Assembly (NCBI RefSeq): GCF_007003975.1
Contig: NZ_VFTC01000006.1
Span: 62,001-126,000, forward strand
Source of the DNA: Mesorhizobium sp. WSM4306
GTDB lineage: Bacteria; Pseudomonadota; Alphaproteobacteria; Rhizobiales; Rhizobiaceae
DNA: 64,000 nucleotides
Reading direction: 5' to 3'
Shown here: positions 41,078-51,877 of the stretch, piece after piece
Position numbering within the stretch: the first letter of the stretch is position 1
Layout of the letters: each line of letters begins with the position of its first letter
Program-made: the position numbers and the translations under genes
Notes under the pieces: generated by a model
What the model was told of the DNA's origin: nothing
The model's database searches: none
The model's input: only the letters and a program-made list of their open reading frames with translations

Positions 41078-43315
41078 TCACCCCTGCTGCGCCGTCCCGT
41101 CCAGATACTGCGTCAGCGCGCAGACCAGATGATAGAAGATGCTGGCCGGCACATCCGATGCCAGCGAGCGGCCGCGTTCGTCGATGCGGTCGATCCACAG
41201 GCCGAGCGGCGCCGGGTCGATGTGCCAGCGGAACAGGCGGCCGACACGCGCCTCGATCTCGGGCTTGAGATCGGGACCGCCCGAGCCATCCAGCGCAATC
41301 GCCGCCTTGATCGCTTCGGCCTGTGGCCAGCTGCGCGATACAAGGTCGAGTGGCAGGCCCTGTCTTGAGACAGCGCCGTAAGCAAGGCCGGTGGCACGGT
41401 TGAGGCCGTTGGCGATAGCCGAGGCGTAGAGCTTGCGGGCAAAATTGCTCAACTCGTTCTGGCCGCTGCGAGCGGCGAAATCGGTAAGCAGCGAGGCCCA
41501 TTCGAAGTGGTGGCCGGGTTCTGTCCATGTGCCCTTCTCGCCGGCAGCCGGTTTCCAGCCGGCGTCGAAATACTCGCCCAGCGTCCAGCTCTCGGCGTCG
41601 AAGAAATGGCTGCGGAAAAGATCGATGATGCGGGCGGCGCGGCGCAGATAGGTGCGGTCGCCCGTCGCCTCGTACCAGGCGAGGAAGGCTTCGAGCAAAT
41701 GCATATGCGGATTGGAGCGCCGTTCGCCCTCGCCGTCCGACGTCTCGAGAAAGCCGGTCATGCGGCTGTCCTCGAGATGCGCGTCGAGGAAGGAGAAGGT
41801 TTCTTCGCCCAGCCGCAGCGCATGCGGGTCGCCGCACATATGCGCGTGCGCCAATGCCAAGAGCACGCAGGAATGGTCGTAGGCGTCCTCGGTTGCATCG
41901 GCGACGGAGCCGTCGACATTGAGTGTGCGCACCCAACTACCTCTGTCGGTGCGGCCCTTGCCGGCCATGAAGGCAATGCCATGGGCAATCAGGCGGTCCG
42001 CCGGTCCGTCCCAGCCGCGCGCCTTGGCGACGGCGAAGGCATAGACCTGCCTCGCCATGGTGCGCATACGCTTGGGCTTCATCAGCGGCTTAGCATCGAA
42101 GCCGAGCGCCTCGTGAAAACCGCCATGGCGCTCGTCGACGCCGGCCGTCGACCACAGCGGCAAGGTTTCCTCGAACAGCCAGTGATGCACGCGCCGCCGC
42201 CAGGCGCCGCTTTCGATGACGCGGTCGTGTGCCGGCGTGAACCTGGTCTCCAGCCGACCCGATTTCTCCAGCTGCTCGACAATCTTCTTCACGTGCTGGC
42301 TGTGGCTGGCCGGGGCGACGAAAGTAGCGTCGGCCGTCGAGACGATGGCGACATCCTTCATGCCGATCGCCGACAGCAGCCGGCCGTCGCTTCTGATGTA
42401 GGAGTTCTCGCAATCGATGGCGACGACATCGCCGACAACGACATTGCCCTTGGCATCGGCAGGGCCGACATCGAGCAGCGACTGCCAGGAGCCGAGATCG
42501 TTCCAGCGGAAGCCGGCCGGCACCATGGCGATATCTTTCGCCCGCTCCATGATGGCGTAATCGATCGAGTTCGACGGGATGGCGGCGTAAAGGTCCAGCG
42601 GCATGTAGAGGCCGGACAGATCCGATGTCGCCGCCTTGTAGGCCGCTTCGGTTGCCAGCCAGATATCAGGCTGAAAGGCGGCGAAGGCATCGCGCATGGC
42701 GCCGGCGCGAAACAGGAAGATGCCGGTGTTCCAGTAGAAGGTGCCAGCCTTGAGATAGCCCTGCGCGGTGGCGAGATCGGGCTTTTCGACGAAGCGCGAG
42801 ACGTCGAAGACGCCGTCGCCTTCGGTTGCAACCTCGATATAGCCGTAGCCGGTCTCGGGCTGCGTCGGCCTGATGCCGAAGACCACGAGACGGCCGGCAA
42901 GCGCCGCCTGACAGCCGGCCTCGACGCTTTGCCAGAATTGCTTCGGTGTCGCGATCTCGTGGTCCGACGGCACCACCAGAACCAGGCTGTCGCCGAACTC
43001 CGACAATGTGCGCAGCGCGGCCAGCGCCACGGCAGCAGCGGTGTTACGGCCGGTCGGCTCGAACAGCGGGCCGCCGCCTGAGAGGTCGAGACCGGCAAGG
43101 TCGGCATGGACGCGCTCGGCATGACGCTCGGCGGCGATCAGGAAGATCGGCGTCTCGCCTTCCGGCCGTGCCGTCAGCCGGCGCAAGGTCTTGGCCAGCA
43201 TCGAACCGTCGCCGGAAAAATCGTGGAACTGTTTCGGGTTGTCCTCGCGCGACAGCGGCCAGAGCCGCGAGCCGACGCCACCGCTCATGACAAAACTGAC
43301 AATGCGCTCGGTCAT
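41078..43315 (-). CDS. Mannose-1-phosphate guanylyltransferase fused to AGE-family epimerase/isomerase
   Basis: This is a 745-residue two-domain protein. Residues 1 to about 345 are ManC, which makes GDP-mannose from mannose-1-phosphate and GTP: FVMSGGVGSRLWPLSREDNPKQF, EPTGRNTAAAVALAAL, VVPSDHEI, ETGYGYIEV, FVEKPD, YWNTGIFLF and FRWNDLGSWQSL. From about 365 an AGE-type alpha/alpha barrel follows (GGFHEALGFDAKP, RTMARQVYAFAVAKARGW, EDAYDHSCVLLALAHAH, NPHMHLLEAFLAWYEATGD, WTEPGHHFEWASLL). Usual bifunctional ManC proteins carry a cupin-type phosphomannose isomerase at this position. The Rhizobium meliloti isomerase (class III) is AGE-like, so this domain may supply the isomerase step. The gene follows manB by 11 bases. 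Confidence 0.88.
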   Translation of the reverse strand: MTERIVSFVMSGGVGSRLWPLSREDNPKQFHDFSGDGSMLAKTLRRLTARPEGETPIFLIAAERHAERVHADLAGLDLSGGGPLFEPTGRNTAAAVALAALRTLSEFGDSLVLVVPSDHEIATPKQFWQSVEAGCQAALAGRLVVFGIRPTQPETGYGYIEVATEGDGVFDVSRFVEKPDLATAQGYLKAGTFYWNTGIFLFRAGAMRDAFAAFQPDIWLATEAAYKAATSDLSGLYMPLDLYAAIPSNSIDYAIMERAKDIAMVPAGFRWNDLGSWQSLLDVGPADAKGNVVVGDVVAIDCENSYIRSDGRLLSAIGMKDVAIVSTADATFVAPASHSQHVKKIVEQLEKSGRLETRFTPAHDRVIESGAWRRRVHHWLFEETLPLWSTAGVDERHGGFHEALGFDAKPLMKPKRMRTMARQVYAFAVAKARGWDGPADRLIAHGIAFMAGKGRTDRGSWVRTLNVDGSVADATEDAYDHSCVLLALAHAHMCGDPHALRLGEETFSFLDAHLEDSRMTGFLETSDGEGERRSNPHMHLLEAFLAWYEATGDRTYLRRAARIIDLFRSHFFDAESWTLGEYFDAGWKPAAGEKGTWTEPGHHFEWASLLTDFAARSGQNELSNFARKLYASAIANGLNRATGLAYGAVSRQGLPLDLVSRSWPQAEAIKAAIALDGSGGPDLKPEIEARVGRLFRWHIDPAPLGLWIDRIDERGRSLASDVPASIFYHLVCALTQYLDGTAQQG

Positions 43316-43326
43316 GAAGGGTCCAA

Positions 43327-44847
43327 TCAGAAGGTCTGGTTGTAGGCGCCGACTTCGGGACTGCGGCGCAGGACGGCGTCGACGGCCTCGAACATCTGAC
43401 GGCGGCGGTCGGACGATACCGGGCTTTCGACAACCACGACAAGCTCCGGCTTGTTCGATGACGCCCGCACCAGCCCCCAGGTGCCGTCCTCGGCGACGAT
43501 GCGCACGCCGTTGACGGTGACAAGGTCCGATATCCTCTGGCCGGCGAAAGTCTCGCCATCGCGCTGCATCGCCTGAAAGTCCGCCACCACCCGCTCGACC
43601 ACGCCATACTTCACCTCGTCGGCGCAATGCGGCGACATGGTCGGCGTTCCGAAGGTCAGCGGCAGTGCGCGGTAGAGATCAGCCATCGAACTCTTCGGAT
43701 TGCGGTCGAGCATCTGGCAAATGGCTATTGCCGTGATGAGACCATCATCGTAGCCGCGGCCGATCGGCGGGTTGAAAAAGAAATGGCCTGACTTTTCGAA
43801 GCCGGCGACGGCGCCAAGCTCGGCAACGCGGCGCTTGATATAGGAATGGCCGGTCTTCCAGTAATCGGTGACCGCGCCATTGGCGCGCAGCACTGCATCG
43901 GTGTTGAACAGCCCGGTCGACTTGACGTCGACGACGAAGGTCGAGCCGGGATACTGGCTGGAAATGTCACGCGCCAGCATGACGCCGACCTTGTCGGCGA
44001 AAATCTCGTTGCCCTCGTTGTCGACCACGCCGCAGCGGTCGCCATCGCCGTCGAAGCCAAGCCCGACATCGGCGCCGGTCTCCAGCACCTTGTCCCTGAT
44101 GACATGCAGCATCTGCATATCCTCCGGGTTCGGGTTGTAGCGCGGGAAAGTGTGGTCGAGCTCGACGTCGAGCTTGATCACCTCACAGCCGATGCGCTCC
44201 AGCGCCTGCGGGGCGAAGGCACCGGCGGTGCCATTGCCGCATGCGGCCACAACCCTGAGCTTGCGCGCGATGCGTTTGTTCCCGACAAGGTCGTCGAGAT
44301 AGGTCTCGCGGAACCCTGAGACGAACTCATAGGAGCCGCCGCCGACAAGGTCGAAATCGCCAGCCAGCACGATCTGTTTCAGTGCGCTCATCTCCTCCGG
44401 CCCGAAGGTCAGCGGCCGCGCCGCGCCCATTTTGACCCCGGTCCAGCCGTTTTCATTGTGCGAGGCCGTGACCATGGCGACGGACGGTGTGTCGAGCGCG
44501 AACTGGGCGAAATAGGCCATTGGCGACAGCGCCAGGCCGATGTCTTTTACCCTGGCGCCCGCAGCCATAAGGCCGGAGACCAGGGCCAGCTTGATGCCGA
44601 GCGAATAGGCGCGGAAATCGTGCCCGGTGACGATGTCAGGCCCGGAGCCAAGACGCCGAATCAACGTGCCCAGCCCCATGCCGAGCGCCTGGACGCCGAT
44701 CAGGTTGAGCTCCGGCGGCTGCGCGGAGGCGGGGTGACCGAACCACCAGCGCGCATCGTATTCGCGAAATCCGGACGCCTTGATCAGCGCTTCCGTTTCG
44801 AATTCGAAGCTGTTGGGCCGGGCGTCGCCTACGATTTTCAGGGGCAA
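43327..44847 (-). CDS. manB: Phosphomannomutase/phosphoglucomutase
   Basis: This is a 506-residue phosphohexomutase that moves phosphate between C6 and C1 of mannose (and often glucose). The phosphoserine loop is AMVTASHNENGWTGVKMG (Ser129). The magnesium loop is LGFDGDGDRCGVVDNEGN, the sugar-binding loop is GFEKSGHFFF, and the C-terminal phosphate-binding site is LVRASSNKPELVVV. The start is TTG 44847 with GGAG upstream; no ATG fits. It is followed by the ManC-AGE fusion, so the two genes together could run fructose-6-phosphate to GDP-mannose, a precursor of exopolysaccharide and LPS. Confidence 0.88.
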   Translation of the reverse strand: MPLKIVGDARPNSFEFETEALIKASGFREYDARWWFGHPASAQPPELNLIGVQALGMGLGTLIRRLGSGPDIVTGHDFRAYSLGIKLALVSGLMAAGARVKDIGLALSPMAYFAQFALDTPSVAMVTASHNENGWTGVKMGAARPLTFGPEEMSALKQIVLAGDFDLVGGGSYEFVSGFRETYLDDLVGNKRIARKLRVVAACGNGTAGAFAPQALERIGCEVIKLDVELDHTFPRYNPNPEDMQMLHVIRDKVLETGADVGLGFDGDGDRCGVVDNEGNEIFADKVGVMLARDISSQYPGSTFVVDVKSTGLFNTDAVLRANGAVTDYWKTGHSYIKRRVAELGAVAGFEKSGHFFFNPPIGRGYDDGLITAIAICQMLDRNPKSSMADLYRALPLTFGTPTMSPHCADEVKYGVVERVVADFQAMQRDGETFAGQRISDLVTVNGVRIVAEDGTWGLVRASSNKPELVVVVESPVSSDRRRQMFEAVDAVLRRSPEVGAYNQTF

Positions 44848-45047
44848 GACAGCAGAGCTCCAGATGGCGAAAACACGATTTATCGAGGCTGCTGCCTAGC
44901 ACGCAAGGCTTTAAGCGGGGTTTATCCCGGGCGGGAAATCCAAGCTTTGCGGCAATGCCTGACGAAAGCGAACGAAATGCGACAGAAGCGCTGCCATTGC
45001 CGCTTGCAGGAACGAAGCACGGCGGCTATAAGCCCGCGGTCTGGTCA

Positions 45048-45124
45048 CGGAGTGTAGCGCAGCCTGGTAGCGCACCTCGTTCGGGACGAGGGGGTCGCAG
45101 GTTCAAATCCTGCCACTCCGACCA
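45048..45124 (+). tRNA. tRNA-Pro (anticodon CGG)
   Basis: A full cloverleaf is visible. The acceptor stem is CGGAGTG / CACTCCG, and the D-arm GCGC...GCGC encloses AGCCTGGTA. The anticodon stem is CCTCG / CGAGG with loop TTCGGGA, giving anticodon CGG. The T-arm is GCAGG-TTCAAAT-CCTGC. Discriminator A and the CCA end are encoded. There is no intron, and no integrase gene or duplicated 3' end is visible nearby. Confidence 0.97.
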
Positions 45125-45299
45125 GAAAAAACAGACACTTAGTGTCCGTTTCTCCCGACATCCCCATAAGATATCTTAAAGGCAAACCGGCCGCATCGGC
45201 GTCCGGTGTCGGCATGGTGTTTTGACGAGACAACCATCCGCGCTACCTCGATAATGGGACAACCGCCGAAACAGCGGCCCGAACCGAGGTGTGCGGAAG

Positions 45300-45644
45300 A
45301 TGAATTTGTTGATTTCGATCGCAGGCCGGCTGTCAGCGCTGCTTGCTCTGTCGCTGGCGACAGGCTGCTCATCGCTGGGCGGTACGGTCAACCCGGCGAA
45401 ATACGACAGCATGACATGCGCCGAGCTCAACAATGCCATGGGCGATACCGCGCGCGACATCTCGCAGACCGCCATCACCCGCGGCAAGGTCGCCAACACC
45501 AGCGTGCCGAACTGGCTGCTCGGCGGCGCACGCGTCAAGACCGCCGTCGCCAACCGTGAGACGGCCAGGATCGAAAAGCTGAAGCAGCGGGAAGACGTGA
45601 TCATCACGACAAGAGCCAGCAGATGCCCCAAGTCAGCAGGCTAA
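45300..45644 (+). CDS. Small putative lipoprotein, unknown
   Basis: This is a 114-residue protein with a lipoprotein signal (ISIAGRLSALLALSLATGC, cysteine at the lipobox). A short Ser/Gly linker and a helical body follow (MTCAELNNAMGDTARDISQTAI, then TAVANRETARIEKLKQRED). It is probably anchored to a membrane in the periplasm. The TCAELNN and ARDISQTAITRGK pattern is typical of small rhizobial lipoproteins with no known function. ATG 45300 has GAGGT about ten bases upstream; a GTG three codons earlier is possible. It stands alone between the tRNA and the convergent ABC transporter. Confidence 0.65.
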   Translation: MNLLISIAGRLSALLALSLATGCSSLGGTVNPAKYDSMTCAELNNAMGDTARDISQTAITRGKVANTSVPNWLLGGARVKTAVANRETARIEKLKQREDVIITTRASRCPKSAG

Positions 45645-45678
45645 GCGAACTGGCCCTTGCTCTGCTTCACCTCACGCC

Positions 45679-47313
<1,635 letters not shown>

Positions 47314-47331
47314 CTTTATCGATCCCCATTT

Positions 47332-48459
47332 TTATCGATCCCTTGGGTCGAGCGCATCGCGCAGGCCGTCGCCGACGAAATTCAGCGCAAACAGCGTCGA
47401 GACGAGGAAGAAGGCGGGGAACAGGAGCAGCCAATTGGCGGTGCCGATGTTCTTGGCGCCGACCGAGATCAGCACGCCCCAGCTGGTCATCGGCTCCTGC
47501 ACACCAAGGCCGAGGAAAGACAGGAAGCTTTCCAGGATGATAACCTGCGGCACCAAGAGCGTCATGTAGATCACCACTGGTCCGAGCAGATTGGGGATGA
47601 CATGGCGCAGCAGGATGCCGCGCTGGCCGACGCCCATGGCCTCGGCGGCCTGGACATATTCCTGGCGGCGGATCGACAACGCTTGGCCGCGCACGATGCG
47701 CGCCATGTCGAGCCACAGCACCGCCCCGACCGCTAAAAACATCAGCACGAAGTTGCGGCCGAAGAACACCACCAGCATGATGACGAAGAAGATGAATGGC
47801 AGCGAATAGAGCACGTCGACGATGCGCATCATCACCTCGTCGATCTTGCCGCCGGAAAAGCCGGCCGCTGCGCCATAGAGGACGCCGATGACCACGGCGA
47901 CAACGCCGGCAAGCAGGCCGATGGCGAGCGAAATGCGCCCTGCCATCAGCGTGCGCGACAACAGATCGCGACCGGTGTTGTCGGTGCCGAACAGGAAATA
48001 TTGCTGTTTGACCGACGCAGTCATCGTCAATTCGAGCCCGTCGGCCGATTTGCTCTCTATCTTGGTATCGTCGAAGGCATCGGAGCGGTCGAGATAGCGG
48101 ATGTTGCGCTCGTCGATCGGCTTGGTCGAGGTGACGGTGACGGTGACGCGATCGCCGTCCTGCTTCCACTCCTTGATGTCGACGCGCATGCGCTTGATCG
48201 CATCGGTGAGCGCCGTCTCGATCATGTCGGCCTTCGGATAGGGGCTGAAACTCGGTGGCGTGCGCACGTAGTCGGCATAGATGGTGGTGTATTGGTGCGG
48301 CACAAACCAGGGGCCAAACACGCTGATGACGCCAATGAAGACCAGATAATAGAGGCTGAACATGGCGGCGCGGTTGGCCTTGAGGCGCGCCCAGGCATCG
48401 CCCCAGAGCGAGCGGCCGACGACGGCCGGCGGGGCGGCAGTGGCTGCGATATCAGTCAT
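47332..48459 (-). CDS. Peptide ABC transporter permease, OppC-like
   Basis: This is a 375-residue inner-membrane permease. After the first helix (FSLYYLVFIGVISVFGPWFV) comes an inserted periplasmic segment of about 100 residues containing EWKQDGDRVTVTVTSTKP, then FGTDNTGRDLLSRTLMAGRISLAIGL and five more helices. The EAA loop (YVQAAEAMGVGQRGILLRHVIPNLLGP) contacts the ATPase. The protein is about 75 residues longer than E. coli OppC because of the insert. It overlaps oppB by eight bases and precedes the double ATPase by 18 bases. Confidence 0.9.
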   Translation of the reverse strand: MTDIAATAAPPAVVGRSLWGDAWARLKANRAAMFSLYYLVFIGVISVFGPWFVPHQYTTIYADYVRTPPSFSPYPKADMIETALTDAIKRMRVDIKEWKQDGDRVTVTVTSTKPIDERNIRYLDRSDAFDDTKIESKSADGLELTMTASVKQQYFLFGTDNTGRDLLSRTLMAGRISLAIGLLAGVVAVVIGVLYGAAAGFSGGKIDEVMMRIVDVLYSLPFIFFVIMLVVFFGRNFVLMFLAVGAVLWLDMARIVRGQALSIRRQEYVQAAEAMGVGQRGILLRHVIPNLLGPVVIYMTLLVPQVIILESFLSFLGLGVQEPMTSWGVLISVGAKNIGTANWLLLFPAFFLVSTLFALNFVGDGLRDALDPRDR

Positions 48460-49375
48460 AGCGCACCCTCGGGTCGACGACCGCGTACATGACGTCGACG
48501 ATCAGGTTGAAGACGATGGTGAAGAGCGCGATCACCACCACGGTTCCCATCACTAGCGTGTAGTCGCGGTTGAGCGCAGCATCGACGAAATAGCGGCCGA
48601 CGCCGGGAATGGAGAAAATGGTCTCCACGATGACCGACCCGGTGAGCAGCGCCGCGGCCGCCGGACCGGTGAAGGAAACGATCGGCAGGATGGCGCCGCG
48701 CAGCGCGTGCTTGACCACCACCGACCAGTCGGACAGGCCGAGCGCGCGCGCCGTGCGGATATGATGCGATCGCAAGCTCTCAATCATCGAACCGCGCATC
48801 AGGCGGGCAACGATGGCGATCTGCGGCAGCGCGAGCGTCAGCACCGGCCCGACCTTGTTGATGAATGCGCCATCGCCCCAGCCGCCGATCGGCAACAGCT
48901 TCCAGGTCAATCCGAAAAGAAGCTGGATCACCGGCGCAATGACGAAGGTGGGGATGGTGCTCCCGGCGGTCGCCAGCGCGATCACCGTATAGTCGCCAAG
49001 CTTGTTCTGGTTGAGCGCGGCAATGGTGCCGAGCACCGAACCCAAGAGAAGCGCCAGGATCAGCGCCGATGCGCCGAGCTGGACCGAAATCGGCAAGCCT
49101 TTGGCGAACAGTTCGGTGACGGTGAAATCAGGGAGGTTGTAGCTCGGGCCGAAATTGCCGCGCAAAAGATTGCCGAGATAGTGCGCATATTGCAGCCAGA
49201 GCGGATCGCCGAGGCCGAACTGGGCTTCGAGATTGGCCCTTATCTCGGGGCTTAGGCCCCGCTCCTGATTGAACGGGCCGCCCGGTGCGACGCGTATCAG
49301 GAAGAACGCCATGGTCACGATGACGAATAGCGTCGGAATGGCGGTCAGAAGCCGCCGGAAGATATATCGCAGCAT
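48452..49375 (-). CDS. Peptide ABC transporter permease, OppB-like
   Basis: This is a 307-residue inner-membrane permease with the OppB layout. It starts LRYIFRRLLTAIPTLFVIVTMAFFLIR, then GGPFNQERGLSPEIRANLEAQFGL and QYAHYLGNLLRGNFG. The EAA loop is IRTARALGLSDWSVVVKHALRGAILPIVSF, and it ends ALFTIVFNLIVDVMYAVVDPRVRYD. I use ATG 49375; upstream in-frame codons lack homology. It overlaps oppC by eight bases. About 170 bases separate it from oppA. That gap contains no gene but has several GC-rich short inverted stretches that could reduce read-through and set the usual excess of binding protein. Confidence 0.92.
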   Translation of the reverse strand: MLRYIFRRLLTAIPTLFVIVTMAFFLIRVAPGGPFNQERGLSPEIRANLEAQFGLGDPLWLQYAHYLGNLLRGNFGPSYNLPDFTVTELFAKGLPISVQLGASALILALLLGSVLGTIAALNQNKLGDYTVIALATAGSTIPTFVIAPVIQLLFGLTWKLLPIGGWGDGAFINKVGPVLTLALPQIAIVARLMRGSMIESLRSHHIRTARALGLSDWSVVVKHALRGAILPIVSFTGPAAAALLTGSVIVETIFSIPGVGRYFVDAALNRDYTLVMGTVVVIALFTIVFNLIVDVMYAVVDPRVRYD

Positions 49376-49547
49376 CAGCGCCTCGCTTGGGCCAGAGCGA
49401 TAGGCGTCCCTGCGGACGTGCAATCACGCTCCGGCGCTCCAATCTTCGCACCGGGCTTGCCGAAAATCGACCACGACTTTCGCACCGGTGCGATGACCGA
49501 CCAGCCGGGGGCGCCCGATGGGGCGCGGCGGTCCAGCCAAGGATGAT

Positions 49548-51140
49548 TCAGTCCTTGGAGACGAAGCGGGACGGATGGATGTCCATCACATTGTCATCGA
49601 AGCCATGCAGCTTCGAGGAAACGATATCGTGGAAGCTATAGTAGAGAAGCGGAATGTTGCCGACGTCGTCGACAAGGATGCGCTCGGCCTCAGTGAGGTC
49701 CTTCATGCGCTCTTCGGGCTTGCCGCCGGCAGCCGCGGCCTTGTCCATGGCCGCTTCATATGCCGGGCTGACGTAGCTCGAATAGTTGTTTCCGCTGGCC
49801 TTGCGTGTGATGCCGAGGAAGGTCTCGGGATCCTTGTAGTCGGCGATCCAGGCGGCACGCGCCACGTCGTAGTTGCCCTTCTGCTCAAGGAAGGAATAGT
49901 GGGTCTTGGTATCGGTGTTCAGCAGCGTAATCTCGACGCCAAGCGGCTTCAGCTGTTCCTGGATGGCCACCGCGGTGTTCTTGTGGTTTTCCGAGGTGTT
50001 GTAGCGAATCTCCATCTTCAGCGGATGCTCGGGCGTATAGCCGAGTTTCTCGAGGATCTTCTTGGCGGCGTCCTCGCGGTCGATCTGCGGCATGTCGGCG
50101 TATTTGGCCATTGCCGGCGTGTAGCCCGCGATGCCCGGAGGCACCATCGAGTAGCCAGGCAGCATCGAGTTCTGCCAGACCTTCTCTGCGAGGAAGTCGC
50201 GGTCGATCGCCATCGAGATGGCGTTGCGCAGTTCGACATTATCCCACGGCGCTTTATCGGTCTTGATCGCATAGTAGTAGGTGCCGAGATACGGTCCGAC
50301 ACGGACCTGATCGCCGAACTTGGTCTTGAGGTCAGCGAGCTGTTCGGTCGGCAGGTCGCCGTAGCTGTCGAGTTCGCCGGCCTCGAAGCGCTTCATCGCC
50401 GATGAGCGGTCTTCGGTCGGGATATAGTTGACGACGTCCATCTTGACGGTCGCGGCGTCCCAGAATTTCGGATTCTTGACCAGCTTCATGTGGTCGTTGG
50501 GAATCCACTCGGCCAGCGTATAGGCGCCGTTCGAAACGAGATTGCCCGCCTTGATCCAGTCGGCACCGAGCTTGTCGATTGAGGCCTTGTTGACCGGATA
50601 GGTGGCCTGGTGGGTCAGCATCTCCAGGAAGTATGGCGTCGGCGCCTTCAGCGTCACTTCCAGGGTGTTGGCGTCGATCGCCTTGACGCCCATATCCTCG
50701 GGCTTGCCCTTCTTGGTGTTGACTTCCTCGGCGTTCTTCACGGGATAGAGCATGGAAGCGTATTCGGCGGCGGTCGCCGGATCCTCCAGCCGACGGAAGG
50801 AATAGACGAAGTCGTCCGCCGTCACCGGGCTGCCATCCGACCACAAGCCGTCCTTGCGCAGCTTGAAGGTGTAGACGGTGCCGTCATCGGACACGGTCCA
50901 GCTTTCGGCGGCGCCCGGAATGAGGTTCGTCTTCTGATCGTGCATGACCAGTCCTTGGAACAGGTCGCGGATGATATCGGCTTCGTAGACGGTCGAGGTC
51001 TTGTGCGGATCGACCGTCTCCGCTTCGGCGGCGCTGCCTCGGTTGTAGACCGTCTCGGCAAGGGCCGGCGTCAGGAACGTGCCTGCAGCAAAGGTCATGG
51101 TTGTGGCGACCAGCGTCGCCTTCAGCATATTTTTCAGCAT
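49548..51140 (-). CDS. Peptide ABC transporter substrate-binding protein, OppA-like
   Basis: This is a 530-residue periplasmic binding protein of the SBP_bac_5 family. A signal peptide (LKATLVATTMTFAAGTFLTPALA) is followed by the domain (SAAEAETVDPHKTSTVYEADIIRDLFQGLVMHDQ). ESWTVSDDGTVYTFKLRKDGLWSDGSPVTADDFVYSFRRL and ELRNAISMAIDRDFLAEKVW follow. The motifs fit oligopeptide-binding proteins of the OppA/MppA type. It is the first gene of the importer unit, followed by oppB, oppC and the double ATPase. The preferred peptides cannot be read from sequence. Confidence 0.92.
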   Translation of the reverse strand: MLKNMLKATLVATTMTFAAGTFLTPALAETVYNRGSAAEAETVDPHKTSTVYEADIIRDLFQGLVMHDQKTNLIPGAAESWTVSDDGTVYTFKLRKDGLWSDGSPVTADDFVYSFRRLEDPATAAEYASMLYPVKNAEEVNTKKGKPEDMGVKAIDANTLEVTLKAPTPYFLEMLTHQATYPVNKASIDKLGADWIKAGNLVSNGAYTLAEWIPNDHMKLVKNPKFWDAATVKMDVVNYIPTEDRSSAMKRFEAGELDSYGDLPTEQLADLKTKFGDQVRVGPYLGTYYYAIKTDKAPWDNVELRNAISMAIDRDFLAEKVWQNSMLPGYSMVPPGIAGYTPAMAKYADMPQIDREDAAKKILEKLGYTPEHPLKMEIRYNTSENHKNTAVAIQEQLKPLGVEITLLNTDTKTHYSFLEQKGNYDVARAAWIADYKDPETFLGITRKASGNNYSSYVSPAYEAAMDKAAAAGGKPEERMKDLTEAERILVDDVGNIPLLYYSFHDIVSSKLHGFDDNVMDIHPSRFVSKD

Positions 51141-51418
51141 GAAGTCTCTCCCTGCGGTGCGGCCCAGCGGCTCGCGCCTTTCGAGTGTTAACGCCCCGGA
51201 ACCGATTTCTGGCCCCTTTGAGCGCGCCGCCGGTTCCCTTTCCGGCAGCTGGTGGCAGGAGACTAGACAGACGGAAATATTATTTCAACCGCCCGCTGCT
51301 TGACGTAGAGTGAGTAGTCCTGCGCTAAAATAGTACCAGCTAAAATTCGAATGCCTTTCAACTGGCTGCACCTTGCGGTTGCTTTATCGGTTTTCTGTTT
51401 CTGCAAGCGAAGTTTGGC

Positions 51419-51877
51419 ATGCTCGGCAGTATGCTGCAGAACCTAAAACTCCGCCCTTTGTGGTGTCGTTTCCGGGCGAACGCCTCGGGGACCTCGGCGA
51501 TCGAATTCGCCATGCTGGCGCCGTTGTTCATCCTGCTTCTACTCGGAATGGTTGCATACGGCATCTATTTCGGCGCCAGCCATTCGGTCCAGCAAATCGC
51601 GGCAGATGCGGCGCGAACGGCGATTGCGGGGCTGAACGCCACTGAACGCAAGACGCTGGTGACCAACTTCATCAACAACGATGTCAACGGTTATCCCTTC
51701 GTCGATGCCACGAAACTGACGGTCGACGCCAAGGACAGCGTCGCCGATGGCAGCCAGTTCGTGGTCTCGGTCAGCTACGACGCACGGAATTTGCCGATCT
51801 GGAATCTGTTCCCCAATCTGACGATGCCGGGCATGACCATTCAACGTCAATCGACGATCCGGGTCGGGGGCATCTGA
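51419..51877 (+). CDS. TadE-like pilus assembly protein
   Basis: This is a 152-residue pseudopilin-like protein. After a basic N-terminus (LRPLWCRFRANASG) it has the TadE signature TSAIEFAMLAPLFILLLLGMVAYGIYFG, with the Glu expected at position five after the prepilin-type cleavage context. A periplasmic domain ending in MTIQRQSTIRVGGI follows. TadE proteins are minor pseudopilins of Flp/Tad pili used for surface attachment. Its TGA overlaps the start of the TadG-like gene. No other tad genes (ATPase, secretin, prepilin peptidase) are in the window. Confidence 0.87.
   Translation: MLGSMLQNLKLRPLWCRFRANASGTSAIEFAMLAPLFILLLLGMVAYGIYFGASHSVQQIAADAARTAIAGLNATERKTLVTNFINNDVNGYPFVDATKLTVDAKDSVADGSQFVVSVSYDARNLPIWNLFPNLTMPGMTIQRQSTIRVGGI

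Noticed and set aside
45131-45155. Hairpin GACAC-TTA-GTGTC after the tRNA as terminator
   Set aside because: The stem is only five pairs and the T-run is short; too weak to call.
45048-45300. Possible integration site at the tRNA-Pro gene
   Set aside because: No integrase, no repeat of the tRNA 3' end and no composition change were found downstream.
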